Notes: generated from the letters alone by a model not told the origin. A stretch of DNA of 64,000 bases from Thalassotalea_H castellviae (GCF_031846185.1 NZ_JAVRIF010000004.1:1-64000), one strand, 5' to 3'; shown: positions 7,443-16,085, counted from the stretch's first letter. Numbers and translations: made by a program.

Positions 7443-8600
7443 ATGGAATTGAAAAGCACTGTAAGATTTTCCGAGTTAGATTGGTTACGAGTGATATTGA
7501 TTTTTGCCGTATTTCTTCATCATGTGTGCATGCCTTTTAATGGAGATAATTGGCATATTATGAATAACGATTCGAGCAAGGTGCTCGATGATATTATGGT
7601 GTATTTTGAACAATTTAGATTGCCAATCTTATTTTTCATTTCAGGTGTTGGCTCTGTTATCTTGCTATCAAAGGTAACGGTAGTGAAATTTTTCAAAGAT
7701 AAATTTCTAAGGTTATTTATTCCTCTTTTGATCGGCTCTGTGCTAGTGATTCCTCCGCAAATTTACATGGAAAATATTGCTGAAATGCAATCATATTGGC
7801 GAGAGTATCCGGCTCTGGCATTAAAATTCGAAACGAATCACCTTTGGTTCATAGAGTATCTCTTGGTGTTTTTCTTACTTGCTATCCCGTTAAATAAATT
7901 ATTTAACTCATCTTTAGGTACATCAATAATTAACTTTGTACAAAAATTGTCAAAACACAAAATTGGTCTGTATCTACTTGTTATATTATTAATAATAATA
8001 AAAATATACTTTTCGTTAACGTTTCCAAGTGACGATAAGAAGATAGAAAATCTATCTTCTTCAGCTTTCTATTTTTTCTTTTTTATTACAGGTATGCTTT
8101 TTGTTCGCAGCAAGGTTATCTGGCAAGCAATATATGAGCAACGATTTTATAATTTACTGTTGTTAGTATTGAGTACGACACTTTTTTATTCATATTACTA
8201 TTCCCCTGACTTGAGCGAATACTTATCACTGGATATGCGTTGGTCTATTTGGTGGTTGGTTTGTTGTTTAGTGGCATGGTCTGCATTTTTAACTATTCTA
8301 GGTTATGCGCAATTCTATTTTACAAAAACACCAAAATGGGTAAGCCTTAGTAACGAGTTAATTTATCCTTTTTACATTTTTCATCAAACTGTAATTGTGG
8401 TGATAGGCTACTATGTCATTGCATGGCAAGGACCAATATTGTTAAAAATTATTTTTCTTTTCGTTTCATCATTTTTAGTTACTAGCGCAATTTGTTGGTT
8501 TATTATTAAACCATCTAATTTTTTAAGGTTTTTGTTTGGTTTAAAGCCTAAAAATAATATTGTGTCAGTGGCTTATAACAAGTCAATTAATCAGGACTAG
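7443..8600 (+). CDS. Acyltransferase-3 family membrane protein
   Basis: A multi-span inner-membrane protein of 385 residues with about ten hydrophobic segments. It opens with the family pattern SELDWLRVILIFAVFLHHV, in which the His of the first membrane helix is thought to be catalytic. Acyltransferase-3 proteins move acyl groups onto sugars or glucans of the envelope (OafA and OpgC types); the acceptor here is unknown. AAGG precedes the ATG by eight bases. The stop codon is inside attC site 3, as usual for a cassette gene, and the gene reads in the normal cassette direction. A short hairpin (ACCACA/TGTGGT) lies in its leader at 7403-7419. Confidence 0.85.
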   Translation: MELKSTVRFSELDWLRVILIFAVFLHHVCMPFNGDNWHIMNNDSSKVLDDIMVYFEQFRLPILFFISGVGSVILLSKVTVVKFFKDKFLRLFIPLLIGSVLVIPPQIYMENIAEMQSYWREYPALALKFETNHLWFIEYLLVFFLLAIPLNKLFNSSLGTSIINFVQKLSKHKIGLYLLVILLIIIKIYFSLTFPSDDKKIENLSSSAFYFFFFITGMLFVRSKVIWQAIYEQRFYNLLLLVLSTTLFYSYYYSPDLSEYLSLDMRWSIWWLVCCLVAWSAFLTILGYAQFYFTKTPKWVSLSNELIYPFYIFHQTVIVVIGYYVIAWQGPILLKIIFLFVSSFLVTSAICWFIIKPSNFLRFLFGLKPKNNIVSVAYNKSINQD

Positions 8601-8669
8601 AAACAGTTGGCTGATTTTGTTCCTCAACATTTTAGCCAACAATTTTTTGCCCATATTAGGGCGTTATAT
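8575..8669 (+). repeat. attC site 3
   Basis: The best preserved site: it begins ATAACAAGTC and ends GGGCGTTATAT, so the outer ATAAC and GTTAT can pair. Inner arms GTTGGCT (8607-8613) and AGCCAAC (8634-8640) are complementary. Its first 26 bases overlap the end of the acyltransferase gene, and its end is 17 bases before the next start codon. Confidence 0.8.
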
Positions 8670-8685
8670 GGAAATAGGAAGATCA

Positions 8686-9408
8686 ATGAAGTTCATTACT
8701 CAATTAATACTCGTGGTAATTTTTTATTCGAGTTCCACGTTTGCTGAGAACAATCCTGAGTTAGAGAGTTTAAAAAGTCTCGCTGATATGATTGGGGTTG
8801 ATGTTAAATCACTCCAATTTCAAGATGATGCAAAAAATGAAATTACAGCCAAAGAGTTCAATTTATTAGTAGGTAACAATCGTAGTTTTGACATAGTTAA
8901 AATTTCTGGCGAGATAACTTTGGTCATTAACCCGATGAAATCTAATGAGCCTACACCGAAAAATGAACAAGAAGAAAATGTGGCGGTTTCAACTAAAAGC
9001 TTTCCTGACTTCAACTTAGCTTCAACATCAGGAAAAAAACTAACACTTAAAAACTTTCAAGGTAAACCAACATTTTTAAGCTTTTATTACTCAACATGTA
9101 TACCTTGTATTCAAGAAGTCCCAGTATTAAACAAACTTAAACGTGCTTTGAGTAAACAGGTTAACTTTATAGCCGTAACCTATGAAGATTTGGATGTGGT
9201 ATTAGATTTTTCAAAAAAATATAATTTCGAATGGGATTCGATGATTGAGGCTGAAAAGCTTGTTAATAAAATTGGTATACCTGCATATCCTGCTTTCGTT
9301 TTACTAAATAAAAATGGAACACCAATTAATGTTCTTATCGGCAATGTAAATCATAATACTGTTGATGCACTAACAAAGTGGATTAAAGAAAGTGGCGTTT
9401 CCATATAA
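8686..9408 (+). CDS. TlpA-like thioredoxin-fold protein, periplasmic
   Basis: A 240-residue exported thiol-disulfide protein. The start at 8686 gives a signal peptide (MKFITQLILVVIF...TFA) and has GGAAG upstream; an open frame continues further upstream into the attC but lacks a signal sequence. Residues 20-100 form an unfamiliar N-terminal domain. The C-terminal half is a TlpA/ResA-type domain with FPDFNLASTSGKKLTLKNF, the redox pair STCIPC, and the cis-Pro loop IGIPAYPAF. It probably reduces disulfides in an envelope protein, with an unknown partner. The stop codon (TAA) is part of the truncated attC that follows, so this is the last cassette of the remnant array. Confidence 0.85.
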   Translation: MKFITQLILVVIFYSSSTFAENNPELESLKSLADMIGVDVKSLQFQDDAKNEITAKEFNLLVGNNRSFDIVKISGEITLVINPMKSNEPTPKNEQEENVAVSTKSFPDFNLASTSGKKLTLKNFQGKPTFLSFYYSTCIPCIQEVPVLNKLKRALSKQVNFIAVTYEDLDVVLDFSKKYNFEWDSMIEAEKLVNKIGIPAYPAFVLLNKNGTPINVLIGNVNHNTVDALTKWIKESGVSI

Positions 9409-9427
9409 CAAATCACTCAAAAGGACA
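9405..9427 (+). repeat. Truncated attC site 4
   Basis: ATATAACAAATCACTCAAAAGGACA matches the left arm of attC sites 2 and 3 (TAACAAGTCA...AGGAC), after which similarity stops. The hairpin centre and right core are missing. This marks the right end of the integron remnant. Confidence 0.6.
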
Positions 9428-9586
9428 ACTTTAGGGTCTGTGAACTAACGTTTATAATTAAAAGCTAGTTTTGGCTTATGGCTGTTAATAGAACTAAAGA
9501 CAAACCGGTAGTTAACGTCAGTCGATAGCATTAAGTTGTTGGTTTAAGTGAAGCACTCGCTTTGAATTTGCAAAGTCAGGTTTAAA

Positions 9587-10492
9587 CTAATTCACTTTAT
9601 GCGACAAAAAATCGATTAGCTTTTTTAGCCCTTTGCCTTTATTGGTGATTTTCCACGCCATAAATAAATCTTGTTTAGCGGTTTTTTCTAGCGTCTCAAT
9701 AACAATCAGCTGTCCTTTATCAAGGTATTGCTGAACCAAATTTTTTGGTAAATAACCAATGCCAATGCCAGCAATAATCGCTGCAATTTTTTGCGCAACC
9801 GTGCTCACATAGAAATGCTGACTGCCTTCGATCATATTAATTGACCAAGGTATTTCATGTTGTGATGAATCATGTACAACCACATTGCGAAAGTTCATCA
9901 GTTCACTTTGTGGCATTGCTTGGTGTTCACTGAGTATTTTTTCAGCCACTTCATGGTTAGCGCTCGCCACTAATACGTTGGATATTTCCGCCATTTTTAT
10001 TGCTCTGATGCCTTTTTGATTAGGAACAGGTGAAGGCGCCCCAATCACTAAATCAACCCTGTCATCAACAAGTGCTTCCCATGTTCCATTCATGACTTCT
10101 TCTTGTACATCAATTTCAATATTCTGATATTCAACTAGAAACCTTTGAATGCCATTAAAAATAGCTTTGATATCAATGATTGAATCGCACGCTATGCGTA
10201 TTTTGGGCTCCCAACCATTAGCGATTGTTTGTGTTTGCTCTGATAAGCTATTCATTGCATATAACATTTTTCGGCCTTCCGTTAATAAATGTTTACCTGC
10301 TGGCGTGAGCACCGCACGCCTTCCTTGTCGTTGAAATACAGTTACATTTAACTGTTCTTCTAATTTTTGGACAATATATGACAATGCCGACGGAACCTTA
10401 CCTAACTGCTCAGCAGCAGCGGCATAACTCCCTCGGTGCTCTATCGCATCTAATACTAATAACGCTTCAATGGTGATCGCAGGTGAATTCAT
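9587..10492 (-). CDS. LysR-family transcriptional regulator (likely of doxX-pirin)
   Basis: A 301-residue LysR-type regulator. The N-terminal winged helix-turn-helix is clear (ALLVLDAIEHRGSYAAAAEQL, then VPSALSYIVQKLEEQLNVTVF, ending LTPAGKHLL). The C-terminal effector-binding domain contains IRIACDSIIDIKAIF and RVDLVIGAPSPVPN. The gene is divergent from doxX and the pirin gene, with 126 bases between the starts. That is the classic arrangement for a LysR protein controlling the divergent operon, a context inference. The effector is unknown. Confidence 0.92.
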   Translation of the reverse strand: MNSPAITIEALLVLDAIEHRGSYAAAAEQLGKVPSALSYIVQKLEEQLNVTVFQRQGRRAVLTPAGKHLLTEGRKMLYAMNSLSEQTQTIANGWEPKIRIACDSIIDIKAIFNGIQRFLVEYQNIEIDVQEEVMNGTWEALVDDRVDLVIGAPSPVPNQKGIRAIKMAEISNVLVASANHEVAEKILSEHQAMPQSELMNFRNVVVHDSSQHEIPWSINMIEGSQHFYVSTVAQKIAAIIAGIGIGYLPKNLVQQYLDKGQLIVIETLEKTAKQDLFMAWKITNKGKGLKKLIDFLSHKVN

Positions 10493-10618
10493 CGTTGGTT
10501 GCCGCCTAAATGTTCAATATTTTTGAATAAACTAAACAAATTTTAGTACTTATTCATTGCTTAATCAAAATATAGAATAGCTCCATCTTAAACATTTAAA
10601 TAAATTAAGGAATTAAAC

Positions 10619-11083
10619 ATGACAATTTCAACGACTTTTAAAAACATCACAAAAACTGAACAAACTTTAGCAGCATTACCTTTACGATTAATAGCGGGAA
10701 TTGTTTTTACGGCACATGGTGCACAAAAATTATTTGCTTGGTTTGGAGGTTATGGCTTAGATGGTACAGGACAATGGATGGAATCTATTGGTCTAACTCC
10801 TGGTTACTTAATGGCGTTAATGGCTGGCGGTGTAGAATTTTTTGGAGGCTTACTACTCATTATTGGTTTACTCACCCGACCTACAAGCTTAGCGCTCGCA
10901 TTCACTATGATTGTTGCTATTTTTAGCGTTCATTTTAGTAATGGTTTATTTATGAGCAATAATGGTTACGAATTTGGCTTAACACTACTTGCAATATCAT
11001 TGGCTTTATTGATTCAAGGTGGCGGTAAATATTCATTGGATAATCAGTTATTCAATCAAGAATCGGCCAAAACAACAAGCTAA
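10619..11083 (+). CDS. DoxX family membrane protein
   Basis: A 154-residue inner-membrane protein with four hydrophobic spans. It shows the DoxX pattern RLIAGIVFTAHGAQKLFAWFGG near the start, EFFGGLLLIIGLLTRP in the middle and GGKYSLDNQL at the end. DoxX proteins are linked to thiol redox stress and quinone-related functions in some bacteria, but most members have no defined reaction. AAGG lies ten bases before the ATG. It is followed after 14 bases by the pirin gene. The pairing of doxX and pirin under a divergent LysR is common in gammaproteobacteria and often responds to electrophiles or oxidants. Confidence 0.9.
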   Translation: MTISTTFKNITKTEQTLAALPLRLIAGIVFTAHGAQKLFAWFGGYGLDGTGQWMESIGLTPGYLMALMAGGVEFFGGLLLIIGLLTRPTSLALAFTMIVAIFSVHFSNGLFMSNNGYEFGLTLLAISLALLIQGGGKYSLDNQLFNQESAKTTS

Positions 11084-11097
11084 GGTAAGGAAAAATT

Positions 11098-11802
11098 ATG
11101 ATCAAACATTATCCCTATAGCCAATTAGGTAGTGCTAACCATGGTTGGCTTAAATCTAAGTTTCATTTTAGTTTTGCTAATTATTATAACCCTGCTCGTA
11201 TGGGGTTCGGAAAATTGCGTGTTATTAATGACGATTGGATTGCGCCAAAAACTGGGTTTCCTTTACACCCGCATAAAAACATGGAAATTATCAGCATTCT
11301 TAGAACGGGTGCAATTACCCATCAAGATAATGTTGGCAATAAAGGTGTCACGAAAGCTGGAGAGGTTCAAGTGATGAGCGCAGGTTCAGGTATTTCACAT
11401 TCTGAATATAACTTGACCAAACAGCCATTAACCTTATTTCAGATTTGGATTGAAACCAATACGTTAGATGTTAAACCACGTTGGGAAACTAAAAAGTTTC
11501 CATCGCAACCGGCTACAGAACTAACGTTATTGGCATCGGGTTATCAAGAAGATAAAAACGATGCGCTTTTCATCAATCAACACGCACGTATTTACGGCGG
11601 AAAATTAGCAAAAGGTGCGATAATTGAGCATGACATACAACATCAAGCTTATATTCTAGCGTCTGAAGGTATGTTTAAGGTGGAAGACAATACAAGTAAC
11701 TTAACGATGAATAAAGGTGATGGCGCCGAGATAACTCAGGAAAGCTCAGTAAGGCTTCGCGCATTAACTGACTGTGAAATCATCATTATTGATTGTATTT
11801 AA
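11098..11802 (+). CDS. Pirin-family bicupin (YhhW type)
   Basis: A cytoplasmic two-domain cupin of 234 residues. The N-terminal cupin keeps the metal-binding motifs: His-x-His in FPLHPHKNMEI and His-x-Glu in GSGISHSEYN. YhhW-type pirins of this length can act as quercetin 2,3-dioxygenases in vitro, while their natural substrate is uncertain. TAAGGTAAGG precedes the ATG. The gene forms an operon with doxX and is probably controlled by the divergent LysR gene. The metal, iron or another, cannot be told from sequence. Confidence 0.92.
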   Translation: MIKHYPYSQLGSANHGWLKSKFHFSFANYYNPARMGFGKLRVINDDWIAPKTGFPLHPHKNMEIISILRTGAITHQDNVGNKGVTKAGEVQVMSAGSGISHSEYNLTKQPLTLFQIWIETNTLDVKPRWETKKFPSQPATELTLLASGYQEDKNDALFINQHARIYGGKLAKGAIIEHDIQHQAYILASEGMFKVEDNTSNLTMNKGDGAEITQESSVRLRALTDCEIIIIDCI

Positions 11803-11845
11803 TACATCATCACATCATGAGGTTCGAAAATTAGTTTTTATAAAC

Positions 11846-11894
11846 AAATAATCATGCTCTCAAGTCATTTTCTGAGGTAAGAGCATGATTATTT
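11846..11894. terminator. Long perfect hairpin after the pirin gene
   Basis: AAATAATCATGCTCT (11846-11860) pairs perfectly with AGAGCATGATTATTT (11880-11894) around a 19-base loop. The stem ends in an AT-rich base, so it can act as a terminator in either direction. The position, 44 bases after the pirin stop, fits the end of the doxX-pirin operon. Confidence 0.6.
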
Positions 11895-12087
11895 CTCTGC
11901 AGAGGTTATGTATTCATGAGTTCATCACTGTTTATTATTACTAACGATTCGATTTATTGAACCAAAATGGTGCACTATATTTCATTTTTACGTATATGGT
12001 TATAGTTAACTAGCTGTTATTAATATAGTTTTTAAGTGGTTCGCATCTTGCTTAGTGTCAACTACCGCGTATTTTATGAGAAAAAGA

Positions 12088-13425
12088 ATGAAAAGTGTTG
12101 AAGTAAATTTTGATGGTTTAGTTGGGCCAACCCATAATTATGCGGGTTTATCTGAAGGAAATGTTGCTTCATTATCCAATGCCAATGAGAGCTCAAATCC
12201 TAAAAGCGCAGCACTGCAAGGCTTGAAAAAAATGAAAGCTTTGCATGATATGGGATTAACTCAAGGGATATTTGCTCCGCAAGAACGACCTGATATTTAC
12301 ACATTGAAACGCTTAGGCTTTCAAGGCTCTGACGCTCAAATATTAGCTGCCGCTTATAAAACGTCACCTACTTTACTCGCATCTTGTTGTTCTGCTTCAA
12401 CAATGTGGACAGCCAATGCAGCAACCGTTTCACCATCAGCCGATACTCAAAATCAAAAAGTACACTTTACTGCGGCAAATTTAGCGAATAAATTTCATCG
12501 CTCTTTAGAGCCTGAAACGACAAGCAACATCCTAAGCGCAATTTTCAATAACGACGATTACTTTCAACATCATCAGCATTTAAATGATAACGAACATTTT
12601 GGCGATGAAGGTGCCGCCAATCATACTCGCTTGTGCGAAAGCTATGGCGACAAAGGGCTCGAAATATTTACTTATGGTCGAGTCGCTTTTAACCGAAATA
12701 CACCAAAACCTGTAAAATATCCGGCTCGACAAACTTTAGAAGCCAGTCAAGCAATAGCAAGATTACACGGGGTATCTGCTGAAAACGCTGTGTTTGTACA
12801 GCAAAACCCCGATGTGATCGATCAAGGCGTTTTTCATAACGATGTCATTGCTGTCGGCAATCAAAATGTCTTGTTCTACCATGAGCAAGCTTACTTAAAC
12901 ACTGATTCGTTCAAAGCTGAAGTCAGTCAAAAGTTCTCAGGAAACAATTTACATTTTATCGAAGTGTCATCAGAGCAAGTATCTATTGAAGATGCGGTAA
13001 ATACTTATTTATTTAATACTCAAATTATTACGCTTGCCGATAATTCTATGGCGATAATTGCGCCCATGCATTGTCGTGAAAATACTCAGGTATTTGATTA
13101 TTTACAATCATTAATTGCTGCCAATAATCCAATCAATCACGTTGAGTTTTTTGATGTGAATGAAAGTATGAAAAATGGCGGTGGTCCCGCATGTTTACGA
13201 TTAAGAGTTGCATTAACTGAGCAAGAACTAACTGCTGTTAACCCTAATTGTTTATTAACCGATTCGTTATATTTGAAGTTAGTTACATGGGTAAATAAGC
13301 ATTATCGCGATACTTTAACCCTCAAAGATTTAAGCGACCCGCAATTATTAATTGAATCACGAACAGCCTTAGATGAATTAACGCAACTTTTATCTTTAGG
13401 CTCAGTTTATCGTTTTCAAAATTAG
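12088..13425 (+). CDS. astB: N-succinylarginine dihydrolase
   Basis: The second enzyme of the arginine succinyltransferase (AST) pathway; it hydrolyses N2-succinylarginine to succinylornithine, CO2 and two ammonia. The 445-residue product matches AstB throughout: VNFDGLVGPTHNYAGLS at the start, then SSASTMWTANAATVSPS, the GDEGAANHTRL motif, FVQQNPDVIDQGVFHNDVIAV, and NGGGPACLRLRV with the catalytic Cys (Cys369). The start at 12088 is chosen because homologues begin here (M-x-x-x-EVNFDGLVG); in-frame GTG 12055 and ATG 12076 are alternatives, and none has a strong ribosome binding site. The other ast genes (astC, astA, astD) are not in the window, so astB stands apart from its pathway. Confidence 0.95.
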   Translation: MKSVEVNFDGLVGPTHNYAGLSEGNVASLSNANESSNPKSAALQGLKKMKALHDMGLTQGIFAPQERPDIYTLKRLGFQGSDAQILAAAYKTSPTLLASCCSASTMWTANAATVSPSADTQNQKVHFTAANLANKFHRSLEPETTSNILSAIFNNDDYFQHHQHLNDNEHFGDEGAANHTRLCESYGDKGLEIFTYGRVAFNRNTPKPVKYPARQTLEASQAIARLHGVSAENAVFVQQNPDVIDQGVFHNDVIAVGNQNVLFYHEQAYLNTDSFKAEVSQKFSGNNLHFIEVSSEQVSIEDAVNTYLFNTQIITLADNSMAIIAPMHCRENTQVFDYLQSLIAANNPINHVEFFDVNESMKNGGGPACLRLRVALTEQELTAVNPNCLLTDSLYLKLVTWVNKHYRDTLTLKDLSDPQLLIESRTALDELTQLLSLGSVYRFQN

Positions 13426-13430
13426 ATTAC

Positions 13431-13448
13431 GCAAGATTACCATCTTGC
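13431..13448 (+). terminator. Short hairpin after astB
   Basis: GCAAGAT (13431-13437) and ATCTTGC (13442-13448) form a perfect seven-base stem with a TACC loop just after the astB stop. There is no T run, so termination is only suggested. Confidence 0.35.
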
Positions 13449-13575
13449 ATCATTGAAGAATTTATTTGCCGTAATACATGCATATTTTGTTTCTAATAAG
13501 CATTTGTAATCCTATTAAAAGCGTTGATTTTTCGTTAATGTATTCGCGTGTATTTTAATTGGCAATCAAATAATT

Positions 13576-14088
13576 ATGAAATTGGCTCACTTTGTTTTTC
13601 TCATCTCTACAGTTTGGACAAACTTTGTTTCTGCGAATGAGGCTTCATTAGTAGATTTAAAAAATTATCAAGTAAATACCCCCAAAATGATTAGCTCAGG
13701 TTTACCAACAACCAAGCACTTTGAAACATTAAAAGAAATGGGTGTAGCGCACGTCATTGACTTAATACCTGGCGATAGAAGTGACGAAGCTAACCTAACG
13801 AAAGCGCTGGCATTAAATTATCATAATATTCAAGTGGCATGGAAAAATCCCACCGTTGAAAATTTCAATGAATATGCTGCAAAAATGAATGAATTTAGTC
13901 AAGCAGAAGGAAAAATACTAACACATTGCCGGTTAAACTGGCGTGGCGCAGTTTTTACCTACTTGTATCGTGTAACTCACTTAAAAGAAGAGGAAGCCCT
14001 TGCAAAAGCAGATATGTTAGAAATTTGGCAACCGGATGAAACTTGGCAAACCTTTATTAATCAAGTCAAAACACAAGCAAAAAAGTAA
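13576..14088 (+). CDS. Exported tyrosine-phosphatase-like protein
   Basis: A 170-residue protein with a signal peptide (residues 1-20, ending NFVSA) and a dual-specificity-phosphatase-like domain: a GLPTTKHFETLKEMGVAHVI strand-helix, the DLIPGDRSDE loop and the P-loop region ILTHCRLNWRGAVFTYLYR. The P-loop has Cys, four residues, then Arg (C-RLNW-R), one residue shorter than the classical CX5R loop. This HCxxNxR form is, to my recollection, a recurring variant among bacterial DUF442-related phosphatases. A phosphate ester substrate in the periplasm is possible but unproven. It follows astB with 150 bases between, so it is probably an independent unit. Confidence 0.7.
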   Translation: MKLAHFVFLISTVWTNFVSANEASLVDLKNYQVNTPKMISSGLPTTKHFETLKEMGVAHVIDLIPGDRSDEANLTKALALNYHNIQVAWKNPTVENFNEYAAKMNEFSQAEGKILTHCRLNWRGAVFTYLYRVTHLKEEEALAKADMLEIWQPDETWQTFINQVKTQAKK

Positions 14089-14126
14089 CGCAATAAGCTG
14101 ATAACATTCACTTTGCAAAGTTAACA

Positions 14127-14154
14127 CTAAGGTCATCCCGTTATATGACCTTAG
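14127..14154. terminator. Shared terminator hairpin between convergent genes
   Basis: CTAAGGTCAT (14127-14136) pairs perfectly with ATGACCTTAG (14145-14154) around an eight-base loop. It lies between the convergent phosphatase-like and VOC genes and may end both transcripts. Confidence 0.55.
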
Positions 14155-14169
14155 CTTAAAACCACTCCC

Positions 14170-14670
14170 TTAATATGCGCCTGCCGAGTATGTGAGTTCA
14201 TAACTGTGACTGTATATCTCAAGAATATTACCAAATGGGTCTTCCATATAAATCATTCGAAACGGCTTTTCGCCTGGGTAATAATATCTCGGAGCGGCCA
14301 TACGCTTTTTACCACCTGCGGCAACAATTTTTTCTACCAGCTCTTCTAAGTTAGGGTCTTGAACACAGAAATGAAATACGCCGGTTTTCCAATATTCAAA
14401 GTTATTTTCTGGGTTTTCTTGATTGTTGAATTCAAATAATTCAACGCCAATACGATCGCCTGTCGACATATGTGCGATTTTGAATTTTTCCCAATTAGCA
14501 CCGAATACATCTGTGCACATTTCGCCTATCGGACTTTCATCTTCAACGATTTCTGTTGGCTCCATGATCAAATACCAACCTAACACTTCAGTATAAAATT
14601 TTACGGCTTTTTCTACATTGGGTACTGATATACCGATATGAGAGAATGTTCTTGGATAAGCTTTACTCAT
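14170..14670 (-). CDS. VOC-family (glyoxalase/dioxygenase-like) protein
   Basis: A cytoplasmic vicinal-oxygen-chelate protein of 166 residues. The paired beta-alpha-beta-beta-beta units are visible: SHIGISVPNVEKAVKFYTEVLGW at the start, GVFHFCVQDPNLEELVEKI in the middle and FRMIYMEDPFGNILEIYSHS at the end. Likely metal ligands are the first His, Glu of VELFEF, His of FHFCV and Glu of LEIYSH. It resembles proteins annotated as lactoylglutathione lyase but lacks features that would prove glyoxalase I activity. The start at 14670 is set by AAGGGATC upstream. It is divergent from a LysR gene, 95 bases apart, which probably controls it. Confidence 0.85.
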   Translation of the reverse strand: MSKAYPRTFSHIGISVPNVEKAVKFYTEVLGWYLIMEPTEIVEDESPIGEMCTDVFGANWEKFKIAHMSTGDRIGVELFEFNNQENPENNFEYWKTGVFHFCVQDPNLEELVEKIVAAGGKKRMAAPRYYYPGEKPFRMIYMEDPFGNILEIYSHSYELTYSAGAY

Positions 14671-14765
14671 TGTTGATCCCTTAGTCAATTTCAATGGGCA
14701 AAGTATAAGCCTCATGATAAAGTATAAAAAATTATCATTTATTATAAATATAAGTACATTTTGTA

Positions 14766-15638
14766 ATGATTAATCCTATTTGGCTGAAAACTTTTTGTAC
14801 CCTTGCTGATATTGGCCATTTTACCCAAACCGCACAAGCATTGTTTATGACGCAATCAGGCGTTAGCCAGCAAATAAAAAAGCTTGAACAACAACTTGAT
14901 ACGCCTTTATTAATAAGAGAAGGAAAGTCATTTTCATTAACAGATGCGGGGATTAAACTTCATCAACAAGGGAAAGTATTACTCGATAACGTGGTTGAAT
15001 TAGCCAACTCTATTAAACAAGATGAAACTTTTTCAGGTCGTCTAAAAATAGCATCTCCAGGCAGTGTTGGACTTAAGTTATATCCACATTTGCTAACGAT
15101 TCAACAGCACAATCCAAATTTAGTATTCGATTATAGTTTTGCTCCCAATGGTGACATTGCCGAAAAAGTATCGAAAAGAGAAATTGATATTGGGTTAGTA
15201 ACCTCTCCTAGTAAATTGAAAAATATCGCTTATCAACAGATTGCGACCGAATCATTGGTCTTAATAACGTCAAATAAATTTACATCAGTTAATTGGCAAT
15301 CATTACTGGAGCTAGGGTTTATTAGTCACCCTGACGCTGAGCATCATGCACAACAATTACTCAGTCAAAATTTTCACGAATTTGAACATATTGAGCAATT
15401 TAAACATAAAGGATTTTCTAACCAAATTAGTCATATTTTAGAGCCTGTTAGTCGAGGATTAGGCTTTAGCGTTTTACCTTTACATGCAGTGAACGCATTT
15501 CATCAACAAAAAAATATACACGTTCATGCTTTGCCTACTCCAGTCAGTGAAACCTTATATTTTTGTAGTAATAGGTACTCATTACCTACTAAACGTAGCA
15601 CTTTTATTAAGTCTGAGATCATCAACTTTTTACGTTAG
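14766..15638 (+). CDS. LysR-family transcriptional regulator
   Basis: A 290-residue LysR-type regulator with the standard N-terminal helix-turn-helix (WLKTFCTLADIGHFTQTAQAL, FMTQSGVSQQIKKLEQQL, LTDAGIKLHQQG). Its C-terminal substrate-binding fold starts at SGRLKIASPGSVGLKLYPHL and includes REIDIGLVTSPS. It is divergently placed to the VOC gene with a 95-base shared promoter region, so control of that gene is likely. The ATG has only a poor ribosome binding site. The ligand is unknown. Confidence 0.92.
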   Translation: MINPIWLKTFCTLADIGHFTQTAQALFMTQSGVSQQIKKLEQQLDTPLLIREGKSFSLTDAGIKLHQQGKVLLDNVVELANSIKQDETFSGRLKIASPGSVGLKLYPHLLTIQQHNPNLVFDYSFAPNGDIAEKVSKREIDIGLVTSPSKLKNIAYQQIATESLVLITSNKFTSVNWQSLLELGFISHPDAEHHAQQLLSQNFHEFEHIEQFKHKGFSNQISHILEPVSRGLGFSVLPLHAVNAFHQQKNIHVHALPTPVSETLYFCSNRYSLPTKRSTFIKSEIINFLR

Positions 15639-15854
15639 CCAACAAGAGTAAAATCCAGGGAGTTCCTCGTGAATTTAATCGACTTTACGACGCCATTGAC
15701 TTGCCAATATTTTAGCATTATGATCGCTTGCAGGTTGCAGAGACGCCTTTTCCGCCAAAGATGAATTCACTCTGATCTCAAAAAATCAATCAGTTCAATA
15801 CGAACTAAGTAGGCTAAGCGGAGTGCCAATTAAACTTAGAGGAATTGAATTGTG

Positions 15855-16079
15855 ATGATTCTTAAAAACCGCATAAAAAACCCAAGGCTCGTAAACACAA
15901 ACGCAACGGTTAACGACGCCAAAATTAATAAACTTTCGTACTTCAAACGATTACTCATCTTGGCTTGTATATTAATATTATTGAATAATATTTTCTCATT
16001 CTCGCCTAACATAAGAGCACATTATCAATTGTCACTTGGTAGTAATATGAACTTTCAAGCTACCCTTGAAATGAAGTAG
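15855..16079 (+). CDS. Small hypothetical membrane protein
   Basis: A 74-residue product of no known family: a basic N-terminal half (about residues 1-33), one membrane span (LLILACILILLNNIFSF, near 36-52) and a short polar tail. AGAGGAA lies 11 bases before ATG 15855 and eight before the in-frame GTG at 15852, which could also be used. It is followed after six bases by the next gene, so the two may be co-transcribed. The 216 bases upstream hold no gene I can support. Confidence 0.45.
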   Translation: MILKNRIKNPRLVNTNATVNDAKINKLSYFKRLLILACILILLNNIFSFSPNIRAHYQLSLGSNMNFQATLEMK

Positions 16080-16085
16080 GGTGAA

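Larger units (their letters stand above)
6465..9427 (+). mobile_element. Remnant of a chromosomal integron: intI fragment plus cassettes
   Basis: From left to right the stretch holds an integrase 3' fragment on the minus strand, an attC, a parDE cassette, an attC, an acyltransferase cassette, an attC, a thioredoxin cassette and a truncated attC. Integrase opposite to the array and attC sites all in one direction is the normal integron layout. The integrase promoter, attI, Pc promoter and the first four fifths of intI are absent, so the array cannot move by its own integrase. The left boundary is the intI stop; the right boundary is where the last attC loses similarity near 9427. Confidence 0.7.

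Noticed and set aside
9428..9586. An insertion sequence end at GGGTCTGTGAACTAACG after the truncated attC
   Set aside because: No matching inverted repeat, target duplication or transposase fragment was found nearby.
15639..15854. A gene relic reading REFNRLYDAIDLPIF near 15668-15715
   Set aside because: The open stretch is about 16 codons and is not supported by a start or by continued coding on either side.
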